From the NCBI GenBank assembly GCA_023213395.1, contig CM041465.1, positions 28,279,741 to 28,343,740 of the forward strand: a stretch of 64,000 nucleotides of DNA, read 5' to 3'. The stretch comes from Cycas panzhihuaensis. Taxonomy: Eukaryota > Cycadophyta. Below, piece after piece: positions 46,084-57,534 of the stretch. The translations under genes and the position numbers were made by a program. Each line of letters opens with the position of its first letter. Within the stretch, counting starts at the first letter, position 1. The notes under the pieces were generated by a model. That model saw only the letters and a list, made by a program, of their open reading frames with translations. It ran no database searches and was not told the origin of the DNA.

Positions 46084-48460
46084 ATGGCGGTGGCGAGACC
46101 AGATCTAGTGAGTGGATATCACTAAACCCAGTCTATCTCAAAGTTCAAAGTTTGTTGGTTTTTTACAGCTTTTTACATGATTTTAGTACCCCTTATGGGT
46201 AACTAGAGGCCTTTCGGAGTCCGAATCAGACCCAGAAAGAGGCGGGGACCTGGGCATTAGGGAGCCCTGGTCCCGGTGGGCCCCACGGGGTCCACCAGAA
46301 GAATTGTTTTTGTTTTTTCAGGGCGAAAATCCCCCCATTTGGGGGATCACCATTCGTACCGCAGTAATGATCGCGGTGCCGCGATCATCACCGCGAGTCC
46401 CACGATCGCCATGAGACCCGTTCCATATCGCTAAGTTTGGCGCGGTACGAAGGCAGAAAGGCAGAAAATCAGACATGAGAGCCAAAAGAGCCCCAAATCT
46501 CAGACAGAGAGAGATTTGAGCGAGAGAGGGATGGCAGTAACTAACATGAGACTGACTGGGTTATTTTTGGTGTGAACAGGCTGTCCTTGCGGTAGATAAC
46601 CATGAGAACGTAGGTATGGCTCTGCTGAGCTACATGGAGATGGTAACACAGGAGGATAGGGAGATCCTACATAGGTGTGGCCTATACAAGGCCCTCAAGA
46701 CACCTTAGTATACATCGAATCAGAGACTGTTGATTGATATAGTGCCCCATTGGGACAGGAGGAGACATGTGTTCCACCTACCATAGGTAGGTGACGTGAT
46801 GGTCACGCCGAGGGATATCCGCCGGATACTGGGAGTTCTGGCGACAGGGAGGCCGGTGAGACTAGGGGCCTACCAAAGACCGAGGCAACGCATGGGAGGC
46901 GGCTACATTCTACGGGAGGTGATAGATGGGAGTGGAGGAGCCCCTCCAGGGCGATCTTGATGTCAGGGATTCCTCGGGTGAGGAAACTGGTTATATTATG
47001 CATTTTGTTCCAGATTTCCCAGAAATAGAACTATAGGGAGGTGCTAGGCAGGTGGATAGATGTAGTTCGCCACTGCGAAGCTGGCGAGAGGATGGACTGG
47101 GTAGCCCTGATAGCGGCAAACCTCATCGCCCAGTTGGATACTATCAGGACGACCGGCGGAGGTGGACTATCGTATAGCACACTGTTACAGTGTTGGTTCT
47201 TCGATCACTTCGCGGTAGTGGCACCAGTGGGGGGACCACACCCCATTACAGAGTAGGCCCCAATGGTCCATAGGTGGCAGACGAGACTGAGGGGGATAGA
47301 GGATAGGGCCCATGTCTGGCGATCAGTGGAGGCCACGTCACTAGACCTCCTCACCCTCCCAGACTACATAGCAGAGCGTTATAGGACGGTGAGGTGGGAT
47401 AGCGATGACGAGGCAGGCAGAGTAGGAGTGCCCGCAGGTGATGACAACAGCGACAACGGTGATGATGGAGACGATGGGGCTGGCCCGTCACAACCTGCAG
47501 GGGAGGCAGGTCCCTCGAGACGGCGGGAGATCTGAGAGGTCCATTCGAGCCGGGAGGCAGGACTGGAGCATGTGGCGAGGCGGTCGGGGGACCCATGACC
47601 GGGGCCTGAGGCTACGGATCATGATGGGATCCGGAGGCGAGTTGGGCCCACCCGCGAGGAAAGAGGCCCGAGCGGAGGAGGTGCGGAGGATGTGGCACCC
47701 ACAGCTGGTGGAGAGCTAGGCGGGGAGGATGCCACGTGACCAGGAGGCCGGCCACACAGTGAGACCTAACCCTTTCCAGAGTCGTTTGGCATCCAGATAG
47801 ATGTTTGGTTTGATTTGATCATAGTATATGGTGAGATGTGGACACACATGGCATGTTGTATTGGCGGTGCAGTGAGATCCGAGATTGGTAGAGGCATGGT
47901 GAGGAGATATTCCCTCGGTGTCTGTGAGAGGGCAACCGCCCATCCAGGCAGGTGATGAGCCTAGAATAGCAGGTGCCCACATAGAGGCATTCGCCCTGTT
48001 GGTGAGGGCGAGGGACATATGGGCTGCTGAGTCCCAAGAGCATGTGGCATCCTGAGGATGACTGCAGCAGGAGAGAGATGATGCGAGAAGCGAGAGAGAC
48101 GAGCTACGCGGATAGGTACAGGCTCTAGAGGCACAGGGCGGAGCAGGCGGAGATGCCGAGAGCAGAACCCAGCTGGCAGTGCTCACAGAGCATCTCAGGG
48201 GGACAGAGGAGACACTCCAGGGAGAGCGGGATCATATCTAGGCTAGATACGATCAGCTGGTCGTGCAGATGGTATCGAGGTCGAGCCGGAGCAGGACACG
48301 TACCCACACGACAGTGACGACCCCGAGACAGCCGCTGGACGAGGAGAGCGAGGCAGGCAGCTCGCAGAGGCCTAGGAGGAGCCCCGGAGGCATGTGGTCC
48401 CCAGGAGAGGGATCACAGAGAGTAGGAGATGGCACCCCAGGAGTGGGGCAGCAGCAGTAG
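46084..48460 (+). pseudogene. Antisense plant mobile domain (PMD) gene in element C
   Basis: Exon 1 46084-46107 encodes MAVARPDL; intron 46108-46579 has donor GTGAGT and acceptor GTGAACAG; exon 2 continues in phase with AVLAVDNHENVG. The PMD signature follows near 46765-46830: HVFHLP, one TAG (from CAG), then VGDVMVTPRDIRRILGV. Further on come LGRWIDVVRHCEAGERMDW, LLQCWFFDHFAV and VHRWQTRLRG (47041-47300), typical of the C-terminal half of PMD proteins, then an acidic Asp/Gly-rich tail. The 3' part near 48070-48460 is charged and probably coiled-coil (GERDHI, RYDQLVVQMV), ending RRSPGGMWSPGEG like the A copy. A few stops make it a recent pseudogene. The function of PMD cargo in retroelements is not established. 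Confidence 0.75.
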
Positions 48461-49122
48461 GACATGTACATATGGTTTTGACAGGGGAAAGCACGGGCCT
48501 CTAGGGGGTCATGTATAGGACCATATGATTGTACCCCCCTTGCAAGGACACCAACTTCCCAGAATGTATGATGTGACATGTTTTTTGGATGTATATATAT
48601 ATATGCATGGGGTAATTGGAACCCCATTTGGATATGAGATGATGTGTATGATGTATCATGTGGATGACATGTAAGGTTATTTTGGTGTATTGTGAATGTT
48701 ATGTTATGGATGTTTTATGTTATGGGTATTTTGTGTTATGAACATATGTTTCCTTCCATGTATGGCTATACGTCTAACAGTAGCACACACACACGCCATG
48801 AGTGGAACGACAGAGAGATGTGAGGTTAGAGGATAGGGTGGCATACACATCTACAGAAGAGCATAGCGGACTATGCGAAGGAAATGACAGACAGGAAAGA
48901 GGAGCGGCAATGCCCCCAAGCATCCTCCTGATTGGGGAATGCCCAAGCAAGATGATGAGGTTCAGGAGGATATGGGAGCAGCGGGTTCCTGAGAAGGAAC
49001 CCGGAAAGACGAAGAAAGACCCATCTTAAACTGCCATTCTACCCGTGGTTGGGAAGAATGGGGACAACCTAAGATGGTAGTTTAGGCTCATTTCGAAGCA
49101 GGGCGAAGAGATTGCCGAGAGA
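48461..49122. other. Intergenic stretch between the PMD 3' end and the pol end in element C
   Basis: Probably holds the convergent 3' ends of the PMD gene (plus) and gag-pol (minus). It includes TATATATATATG near 48592-48605, a region rich in ATGTTATG-like words (48640-48740), and at 49075-49099 the conserved GGTAGTTTAGGCTCATTTC motif. No coding region supported. Confidence 0.5.
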
Positions 49123-49512
49123 TCACACATAAAACTTCTTAAGGAACTTCCCATTAACAGCTTTCTCAAATTCAAGCCCTTCTAGGGTAGCTATCCTGTA
49201 GGTACCATTATCGAGGGATTCGATAATGACGAAAGGACCAACCCATCGGGGTTTGAACTTGGTCAAACGATCATGGAGATACTCGAGCTTAAGGACGCAG
49301 TCCCTAGGAAATAAAGGGCAGGAACAAAGGTGTTTATCGTGGGCCCTTTGTGAGTCAATGGAAGTGATAAGCCCAGCGTCCAGAAGCTTCCCAACCTCTA
49401 TTTTGATGGTGGCAGAGAGCTTTGGGTGAAGGGGACGCTCAGGCGCGCAGGCGGGCGGCGCGGGAAGGGTGGTGAGGTTATGAGTGACAATCGAGGGGTT
49501 GATTCCCTTCAT
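49123..49512 (-). pseudogene. RT start fused in frame to the integrase end (deleted pol of element C)
   Basis: A 129-codon open frame. Its N-terminal part (MKGINPSIVTHNL, LHPKLSATIKIEVGKLLDAG) is the entry to the RT domain, as in VEKLLKAG of related elements. After about 49355 it switches to CLCPYPL-like sequence (HLCSCPLFPRD) and the integrase tail KPRWVGPFVIIESLDNGTYR ending KFLKKFYV, which in A lies at 8579-8800. All of RT, RNase H and the integrase core between them is missing, yet the frame is kept. The deletion relative to A (without G) is about 2.4 kb. The product cannot polymerise or integrate. Confidence 0.85.
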
Positions 49513-49575
49513 GTCAGCATAATCCCATGCAAACGCGTCTCGGAACTCCTGGAACAGAAGGGAGTACTCCCTTAT

Positions 49576-50600
49576 CTAATCAGGGAAACATTCCAACCCA
49601 ACCTTAATGACCTTGCCCGGGGCCAAGACTATGTCTTGGGTTGCCCCCATGCACATGGCATTGCCCTCCTCGAAGTGGAGAGGGGCAAGATCAACAGGAG
49701 GAGGAGGAACAGGAGACGGGATCGGATCGGCAAGCGTGGATCCAATCGCGAGGATCTTCTGATGACCAAGCTGGTGGTGACCAGAAGGTAAGTTAGGCGC
49801 AAGACCCGCCAGATGCTCAAGCAGGGATTCGTCATCCTCGAAATAATCCACCCCATGGATGACCTTACTGCAAGTAGAAGAAGCACTGGAGGGAGTAAGA
49901 GCAATGGGACCATGACGGTCGTCGGGTTGCTCAACTTCCTCATGGGAATCTGAAGGAAAACCAAGAAGAGGCTCCTCAGAAGGAGCAAAAGGCAATTCCT
50001 TAAAGCCATTACCTACGGGGGGTAATGAAAAAGAAGAACTGGTGATCGACGGGTCAACATGAGCGATGATGTGTGACACGCACGAGTGGCTAGCCTCACC
50101 AACGAGAGAGGTTCTAGATGGGGATCTAGAACAAGGCGGGTGCGACCTACTGGCGCGGAGGAAAGAGACAGGGTGAAGGCAATCCTCTCTTCGTCGAGTG
50201 ACTCATCGTCACTAAACGAAGCAAGGTACCCGTAACTCCCAACGCCAATAGGGGAAAATCGCGTGAGACTAGGAGGAGAAGATGCGGGATCTTCTTCGGA
50301 TGGGTTAGGTATACCGATAGAGTAAGCTGAGGCATGGGTAGATGAACCTTGGTTTGCCGAATTGGTGGAACGAGTTTGTTTGGTAAATGGGCGTTCGCGG
50401 GGAATCACTCTCATTAAATGCATCATGGGACAATTTAAGTTGTCCCCAAAGAGTCGAGCACATGGCTCCCATTTAGTCGAGCCATGGACGACCTAGAAGG
50501 AGGTTGTAATCCACGTCAACGTCGAGGACTACAATGTCGGCAAGAATGGTCTTGCCCTCAAGGGTGAGCGGAATCGCGGCAGATCCCAAAGGGTCTTCGC
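49576..50600 (-). pseudogene. Protease-RT linker region of element C
   Basis: Overlapping minus frames (49576-50079 and 50013-50426) encode a Ser/Pro-rich acidic spacer with GVGSYGYLASFSDDES, EEPLLGFPSD and EEGNAMCMGATQDIVLAPGK, leading into the RT start at 49512. A and B carry the same spacer. No enzymatic motif. Confidence 0.65.
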
Positions 50601-50910
50601 TCTAGTCATAACCTTGGCATCGCCAGGGAACAGGTTCTAAGGTGGAGATACCAAGCTCTTGAATGACACGCAAGGGCATGGCATTGATAGAAGAACCGTT
50701 GTCGACAACAGTCCTTTGAAGGGTACAATCGAGCGTATCGATGGTGATGGTGAATGGGAAGTTCCACTGACGTTCCCTTTCACCGGCAGGAGGAAGATCC
50801 TTAGGATCAAATGAGATAATGGGTCCACCACCTTGGGTGACACCCAAAGCTTGGACAGGCACATCACTTGATCCTAAAGCTTCCAGGAGGAGGGCCATTG
50901 CTCGGGACAA
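50601..50910 (-). pseudogene. Protease of element C
   Basis: A 102-codon minus frame with RTVVDNGSSINAMPLRVI (active loop D-N-G-S), LGISTLEPVPWRCQGYD and, after a stop near 50602, the YNLLLG-type half near 50480-50520. The best preserved protease of the family in the window. Retropepsin fold; it would process Gag-Pol. Confidence 0.8.
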
Positions 50911-53273
50911 CTCCTCAAGCGTCCATCAAGGACATTCTGTGGTAGTATGAAGCTCGTCCACGATGGAGAAGGGCTTACCCTTCGCGGTAGGTTGGGTAAG
51001 TGCCCTTCGGAAATCGTAACGACCCGGGCATACAGGAATAGCCTTGGGGAAGAGAGGGATTTCCGGAGGAAGGTTCTCCGGAAGAGGGTCAGAAGGAGCG
51101 GAAGAACAAGAAGCTCCCGCTGCTTCCTTGGCGGCTTGAGATCGTGTAAGGGCATAAGTAGGAGTTGCTTCAAGCAACTGGATCACCTTCTTCCCCCTGT
51201 TCCGGGGTCGCGAAGGTGACGGGATGCGAGGGCTAGGAGAACAAGAGGAGGAAGACAAGTTCTGGGCACCCTTCCCTTTGTCGCGGGAAGGACGAGGATC
51301 AGGCGATCTTCCTCGGTTTCGGTTGCTCTTGGTTTGGGTGTTGCGATCATGTTCCCCATGTTTAGGGAACGAATCCTTGTGAACTGATTGATCCAAATTA
51401 GGCCTTGAGGCCCGTTTGAGGGAAGAATCACGTCGAGGGGCATCCTTTGGATGCTGGGCCCTACAACGCGAATCATCATGGAAGCACTCCCCATGAATGG
51501 AGCACCACTTCTTCTCAAGCGGAGGGTCAGACCTTCTCGCTTGGGAGGACTGGGCATTTCCATTCTTGGGAAGAGGAGCTTGGGTAGTTTATTGGACTTG
51601 TTTGTTGGATGTAGGGGATGAAGGAGCTTGAAGCTTGAGTTCCTTCATCGTATGCTCGAATGAGCGTATGGCTGATGTGAGAGGGTCTAAAGTCCTCTCA
51701 GTCGGATGAGAGGAAGACCGAGTAGGTTGTGAAGGTTTGGTATCCTTGGTTGGGGGTGGTGCCTCACGGCGCTGTGAGGGCTTAAGAGGTTTCTTGAGAC
51801 CAGCTTGGATCTCAATAGCCTCCAACGCCAAACACTTGGCGATTGCAGAGTCACATGTGGTCACCCCCATCTTGAGGGCTTCCACATGAACTTCGGGATG
51901 AAGTGCGTTGACGAAAAGGTCTCGCTTCAGCTCCTCGGGCAATGTTGCCTTAGTGGAATGAAGTAAGTCGTGGAATTGCCACACAAAGTCACGATTCATC
52001 TCATCGTGACCTTGTTTGAGCGAAAGAAGCGACTTCATTCTGCTCTCGAATGGACGGGCTACATCAAAATAGTTGATAAACTCATCCACCAATTACTGGA
52101 ATGAATGGATAGAATGGGCAGGGAGATAGTAGAACCACTTGAGGGAGTCACCCTACAGGGATCGTGGGAATAATTTCATTAAAATGTGGTCATAAGCCCA
52201 GTAATCGATGTATGCCATAGAAAAACTACGCACATGCTCCGCCAGGTCTTGCGACGAAGTTCCATCGAATCTAGGAACTTCAGGGGGATGAGGCGGCAAG
52301 TTGGTTCTTAATGCCTCAACAGAAAGAGGGGTTGACCTAAAGTCCATGAAGGGGCGTGCCCTTGCCTGGGCCGTAGGGTCAATGAATGTCGAAGTAGGTA
52401 ATGCACAAGGAGTGGATGGGGGTGGGACACCCATCCCTGCTTAAGGAAATGCCCCTTGCTGAAAAGAGGCATGGGGGTAGGTGCCTTGGAAGGGAGTCAG
52501 GTTCCCTTGCAAAGGTGCAACGGATGGAATTGCATTGGATGATAGGTAAGAGGGATGTGGAACTGGGTTTTGCCCATATGGGCCACCTGTAGGTGGAGCG
52601 ATCCTATATGGGTGTAGCGGATCCACCCCATAAATCGAGGCGGCTTCCTACCCCGCCCCTGTGGTTGAGAAGTATACCCTGGGGGAACATAGAAGGAAGC
52701 ACCAATGTGTTGGGTTTGAGGATGTGTGGGAGCGGATCCCACATGACTAGTGATTGGAAGGCTACTAGGACCGGCAGGCCTACTAGGAATGGTATGTGTC
52801 ACATTAGGGGATGGCATATTGGTTTGGTTAGGAATGGGTATGCTAACCTTCAATTGAGGGAAAGACACACCACAAGGAGATCTTGAAACATTAGGACCTC
52901 GATGAGGAATGGAAGGTGCAACACGTGCCCCCACCGCGGGAATAAGAAGCGAGTGGGACACATGTGTAGGCACAAAGGGATTCGTTGTCAAAGGAAAAGT
53001 AGATGAGGATGAGGCGTGCGGGGGAGGAGTGGAAGAGGAAGAGGCTCCTCCACGGAGGGCACCCTCAAGCCATCCAAGACGCGGTTGCAAGCGTGTCGCG
53101 CGGCGACACTCATTGAGAGCTTCAACTACATCAACAAGAGGAGTCCCTACGTACTCATAAGAGGTAATCGGGACCTCGAACAAAGTAGGTTCCTCCGAAT
53201 GCTCCTCATAAGAGTCACCAACTACGTGGAAAGTCTCAAGAGGAACGGATCCTTCTACGGCATGGGTAGAGGG
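50911..53273 (-). pseudogene. Gag of element C, 3' part (downstream of copia H)
   Basis: Read from 53273 leftward. 52497-53183 gives EVPITSYEYVGTPLVDVVEA, a Pro/Ser-rich stretch and GASFYVPPGYTSQPQGRG. 52153-52434 gives EVPRFDGTSSQDLAEHVRSF (start of the capsid core). 51589-52092 gives FINYFDVARPFESRMKSL and KATLPEELKRDLFVNALHP (the Retrotrans_gag region). 51183-51563 contains a zinc-knuckle-like WCSIHGECFHDDSRC when read in phase. A basic tail follows at 50926-51396 (KSNRNRGRSPDP, RNRGKKVIQLLE). Only a few frame breaks are present. Confidence 0.85.
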
Positions 53274-53571
53274 TGAAAAGAGTGGATCTATCCTTCATCT
53301 CCATGCACTAAACACAAAGGCAAACATGGGAGCAAGAGAGACTTGAGAGAAAGAAAGTAGCTCTCACAAAATGGGGAGGTAAAGAATGAATCTCCTCCAT
53401 TGAGCTTTACTTTTATATTGAGAGAGGGAGCATTTGGGTTAGGTGAAATGAAATTACACATAATGCACATGAAAGTGCATTTCACTTAAGTGATCTAATT
53501 TAAAGTTCACTTAAGACCCTTTTTCGAAATAATCAACTAATGTAATGACCTTATGTCATTAACCCTTTTCA
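53274..53571 (-). repeat. 3' LTR of copia H
   Basis: 298 bases, TGAAAAG ... CTTTTCA with 7-bp inverted ends, identical to the other LTR. Confidence 0.97.
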
Positions 53572-53582
53572 ATCTCCCCCTT
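53572..53582 (-). other. Polypurine tract of copia H
   Basis: Minus-strand AAGGGGGAGAT abuts the 3' LTR, the classic copia polypurine tract. 53583-54047 is 3' untranslated DNA with no gene; it carries two copies of a CACGAATG(G/A)GA-type block near 53895-53965. Confidence 0.92.
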
Positions 53583-54047
53583 AATGGTAGAAGGTCATTT
53601 CATTCTATTTTATTCTATCCTATGAGGTCTTCATTTGAGCCTCTTACAAAGCAAACTAGTATGATACTTTTATGGAAACCCTCATGGGGAAGAAAACCCA
53701 CAAATTTTCTAATCTACTAACTTGGCTCAGTACTCTTTAAATGTAGCCGATAGCCAATCAAGACAATAAATTTTGTAGCTGAAATCTCTCGAGTCTCCAT
53801 ATACCATTTGGTCATCCCCATGCCCTTTTGGGTTTTCACAGTGTTCCGATTTTCCAAAATGATACAACCCTTATCCTTTCGCCCACATGGGGTTTTCACG
53901 AATGGGATAGAGCATAGACTTACTCTTGTCCTTCCGCCCACAAGGGGTTTTCACGAATGAGACAGAGTATGATGGTCCTATTGTCATCTCCTTCAATCAG
54001 TCAGAGATGGAGGCCCTAAGGCTGAGTTGCTTTCGGAACTGTTCAAA

Positions 54048-54413
54048 CTACACCCTCTTTAGTGGTTTGGTGAAGATATCGGCCACTTGATCTGCTGTGG
54101 GGCAATACTCTAATTGAATTGTGCCATCATGAACTAGTTCTCTAATCCTGTGGACTTTTGTACTTATATGTTTGGTACGATCATGAAATACAGGATTTTT
54201 AGCCATCCGGATTGTAGATTGATTATCTACATGTAAGCTAGTAGAACTTGTTTGGGTGGCATTTAATGTATTCAACAATTTTCTAAGCCATATCACCTCC
54301 TTGCTTGTCTCGTAAGCGTGAATGTACTCGAAGCAGCTGAGTCTCGCAACTATCTTTTGCCGTCTGGATCTCCATGATATTGGTGTGTTCCAAGAAATGT
54401 TACGCACCTGCAC
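54048..54413 (-). pseudogene. RNase H C-terminal part of copia H
   Basis: Minus-strand frame with SWRSRRQKIVARLS, ETSKEVIWLRKLLNTL, LHVDNQSTIRMAKNPVFH (catalytic D in VDNQS) and QVADIFTKPLKRV at the end. It matches the typical C-terminal end of Ty1/copia Pol. The segment after RRQK is shifted relative to the usual TVALSSCEAEY, so an indel is present. Confidence 0.9.
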
Positions 54414-55520
54414 GTAGATCTTCCCGTGTCTTTATCTCCCAAGAAAGTCCGAGTGCGTATGCATAAAGTTTAAATTCTGCATTGGGTTCATACAATGCAC
54501 CATATTTGCTAGTCGCCTTTAGGTACCTCAACACTCGTATTGCGACAATGATTACGCTTAGGATTTGTCATGAATCTTGCAAGAATGCCGACAGAGTGTG
54601 CAATATCCGGCCTTGTGTTGGTAGTATAGATGAGACTACCTACAAGTTGCTCAGAGTGTTGCGTCTGCCTCCCTATTGTCACCATCAATCGAGAGCTTAA
54701 TATTAGGCTCCATAGGTGTATCCACCGGTCGAGCACCTTCCAACCGAAACTTTGTCAAGATCGTTGATATATTTTTCTTGGGAGAGAAAGATTTTGCCAT
54801 CCTTTGAGTTACTTCAATTCCCAAGTAATATTTCATCAACCCGAGGTCGATAATTCAAAAGTTTTAGCAAGGTCCTTCTTCACCGGCCGACACTGCTCAC
54901 TATTCCCGTTATGAGCATGTCATCCACAAAGATTAAGAGGTAAGTGACTTTATCATTTTGGCGCTTGATGAATAATGTTGCATCAATATCTTGATAGTCA
55001 CAACCTCATATCCAAGTTGCCTCAACCTTTCAGACAACTTGGTAAACCAAGCACGAGGGGCTTGCTTTAGGTCAGATAAGGACTTTTTGAGCCTACAAAC
55101 TTTATGCTCCCGAGTCAATCTCGTATCCTTCTGGATGAGCCATGTAAATTTCTTCTTTAAGGTCCCCATTGAGAAATGCGGTCTTAACATCGAGTTGGTG
55201 GATTTTCCAACCCTGTTGAGCAGCCAAGGCTATTAGAGTTATGATTGTAGGCCACTTGGTTGTAGGAGCAAAGATTTCAGTGTAGTCAATGCCTTCCCTT
55301 TGCGTGAATCCTTTTGCTACCAACCTCGCCTTTGTGTTTTTCTAGGGTGCCATCTGATCTATACTTGTTTGTGAACACCCATTTATTTTGAACTACCTTT
55401 CTTCCAAGTGGTAGATCAACAAGCTCCCATGTACCGTTCTTAATAAGAGATTGATACTCTTCGCTCATGGCATTTCTCCAAGCCGCATGCTTCTGACTTC
55501 TTGGTACGTTAGGGGCTCTT
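54414..55520 (-). pseudogene. Reverse transcriptase of copia H (broken)
   Basis: Pieces in several frames: 55286-55468 NGTWELVDLPLGRKVVQNKW; 55102-55323 AKGFTQREGIDYTEIFAP and KIHQLDVKTAFLNGDLKEE; 54933-55190 VCRLKKSLSDLKQAPRAW; a FVDDM motif (catalytic) near 54905-54920 in another frame; 54651-54839 MKYYLGIEVTQ and RPVDTPMEPN; 54509-54736 LVGSLIYTTNTRPDIAHSVG. All key blocks of Ty1/copia RT are present in order. Frame changes of one base between blocks show it is inactive. Confidence 0.92.
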
Positions 55521-57000
55521 CATTAAGAGCAAGATGCGCTCACCGGGTTCAAGCTCAACGGAAAGTGATTCATGCATCCTTGCTCTATGGGCACTTCTAG
55601 TGCCGCTTTGCCTACCTCATCCGTCGCATGTCCTTGTGTAGTCGGTAGGCTTCACGAAAAACCTCGAGTTGGGAATGAGGTTTTCATTTCCACAACCTCT
55701 TGGTCTTCGCTTTGATCCCGAAAAGGATCATGTGAAATATTTGGCACGGAGGAAGTTGGCGATCTCGGAGAAGATGGGCCACCACACGATGTTGGAGAAG
55801 ATGATCCTTCCGCTATGGCTTTGCCTTTGTCAACTTGGTCATTCACAAATGATGGTGCCGGATGTGTACACATTGGATTGGAGTCATTTTGTATCCTCCG
55901 AGGCTCTATTATCGATTCCAAGATTTTAAGCATCTGCTCAAAGATCTCCCCTAAATTTTAGAACTGGACATCAAATTCAAGAGCATCATTAAATCGATAT
56001 GAAGGCGTCTTGAGTCAAGTCTCGAGTAATTGATCTTCGCCTCTACAAAGATAACATCTCTAGTGATGATGATTTTGCGCCTCAAGGTATAAAACCTTGT
56101 ATCCCTTTTTGTCCATAGGGTATCCGACAAAGATGCCTTTGATGGCTCTATCTTGAGCTTATTTCTATGTTCCCGCAAAATATGAGCATAACAAGTAGAG
56201 CCAAAAATTCAAGTGCGAGATAGAGGGGTTTGTCCATACCACATTTCATGTGGAGAGGGGCCGAGCTTGGAGGACTAACGGTGTTGATGCAATACATGCA
56301 GCCCGTATAGCCTCGGCCCAAAGATAGATAGGGACATTCTTATATACCAAAGATAGACGAGCCATATTCATGATGGTCCTGTTCATACGCCTAACTCCAT
56401 TTTCTTTGGGTGTACCGCAATGTTGGTCCGATGTTTGATTCCATGTTGACGAGGTACGATTCAAACTCATTGGATGTGTACTCGCCACCATTGTCATCCC
56501 GAGTATTTTGATCTTGAATCCGATTCATTTTCCACGGCCCTTGAAAGCTTGAAACATAGAAAAAGCTTCATCTTTCTTTGCAAGAAAAGCAACCCATACT
56601 TTCTTGGTAAAATCATCAATGAAAGTAATATAGTACCACTTCTATTTGATAGAAGGGATAGGCATAGGACCGCATATATCTGAGTGTACAAGCTGCAAAG
56701 GTTGGGTATATTTCCACTGACTACGAGGAAAGGGTTGTCTTTGAGATTTAGCAATAATACATGCTTCACATTTAAAGGGCTTGGAGGGGAACTTAGGCAA
56801 ACCAGAAGAGTGTCTTGTAGTTCTCTTAAACAATCAATTTTGATATGGCCCATACGAGCATGCCATAGAGCGCTTGGGACAACTTTTGAGGAGTCGGGGT
56901 TGTGGTAAAACAAATTCATCATCAACATAGTTGACTTCAAGAATGGTGAGCCGTTAGGCGGAAAAGTTTACCATCAAGAATTACGGTCATAACCACGGCA
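55521..57000 (-). pseudogene. Integrase of copia H (broken)
   Basis: The pre-integrase segment LWHARMGHIKIDCLREL near 56820-56880 and the zinc-binding FKCEACIIAKSQRQPFPRS near 56720-56775 lead into LQLVHSDICGPMPIPSIK (first catalytic D) at 56642-56700. Later come GVRRMNRTIMNMARLSLV and YLWAEAIRAACI (56290-56420), then FREHRNKLKIEPSK-like and TRDVIFVEAKINYS segments (55990-56180). The catalytic glutamate region before NRTIM is frame-damaged. The C-terminal Ser/Pro-rich part at 55652-55933 links to RT. Confidence 0.9.
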
Positions 57001-57534
57001 TTTGAAGGAGGGTGAATGACACGAGAGAGTTTGATTGTTTGCGATTACACTCGGATCAAATCCACGAGAGACAAGGGTGGGCAGGGAGGCGATTACGCCT
57101 TGGGCGAGAATATATAAAACATCAACAAGTGTAAAATCTGGAAGGCACAGGAGTTTCAGGCAAACTGCTCCAAGTCCTTGTGGATCGAGATGATTTGTCA
57201 CCATGTGTACAACACCACGAACTTGAGTCAAAATCTTGAAAGAATCTGGCGATGACAAGTCATGTGTTGTGTTGCTCCGTATCCATGATCCACGATGAAG
57301 TATTTGAGGTAGCACTATTTGCAACTCCAAGTGGTGAAGGCAAGAGTGAATAAGCATAGACATAGTGAGCCATAATCTTCTTAGTGGAGCTCTTAACAAC
57401 ATTTGATGAAGTGGTCCCAATTCTTTGAAGGTGTGCATGAGCAAATGCGTTCCACCAAAAGTATCTTCAAAAGTATTATCAACATTATATGCACCATGGC
57501 TACCGTTGATAACTTGGTAGTTTGTTGGTGGCGC
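57001..57534 (-). pseudogene. Protease of copia H (frameshift in the active site)
   Basis: SSWIMD reads up to the active aspartate at 57281-57283; one base later than expected the reading resumes as GATQHMTCHRQ. The D-T/S-G-A motif is therefore interrupted by a one-base deletion at about 57279. Downstream FTLVDVLYI matches the conserved copia LxxVLYVP segment at about 57110-57140. Confidence 0.8.

Noticed and set aside
47716-48627. Minus-strand frames opposite the PMD 3' part
   Set aside because: No family match and opposite to the conserved coiled-coil and GGMWSxGE tail.
53572-54047. env-like gene after pol in H
   Set aside because: No frame of useful length or transmembrane pattern; this is a short 3' untranslated region.
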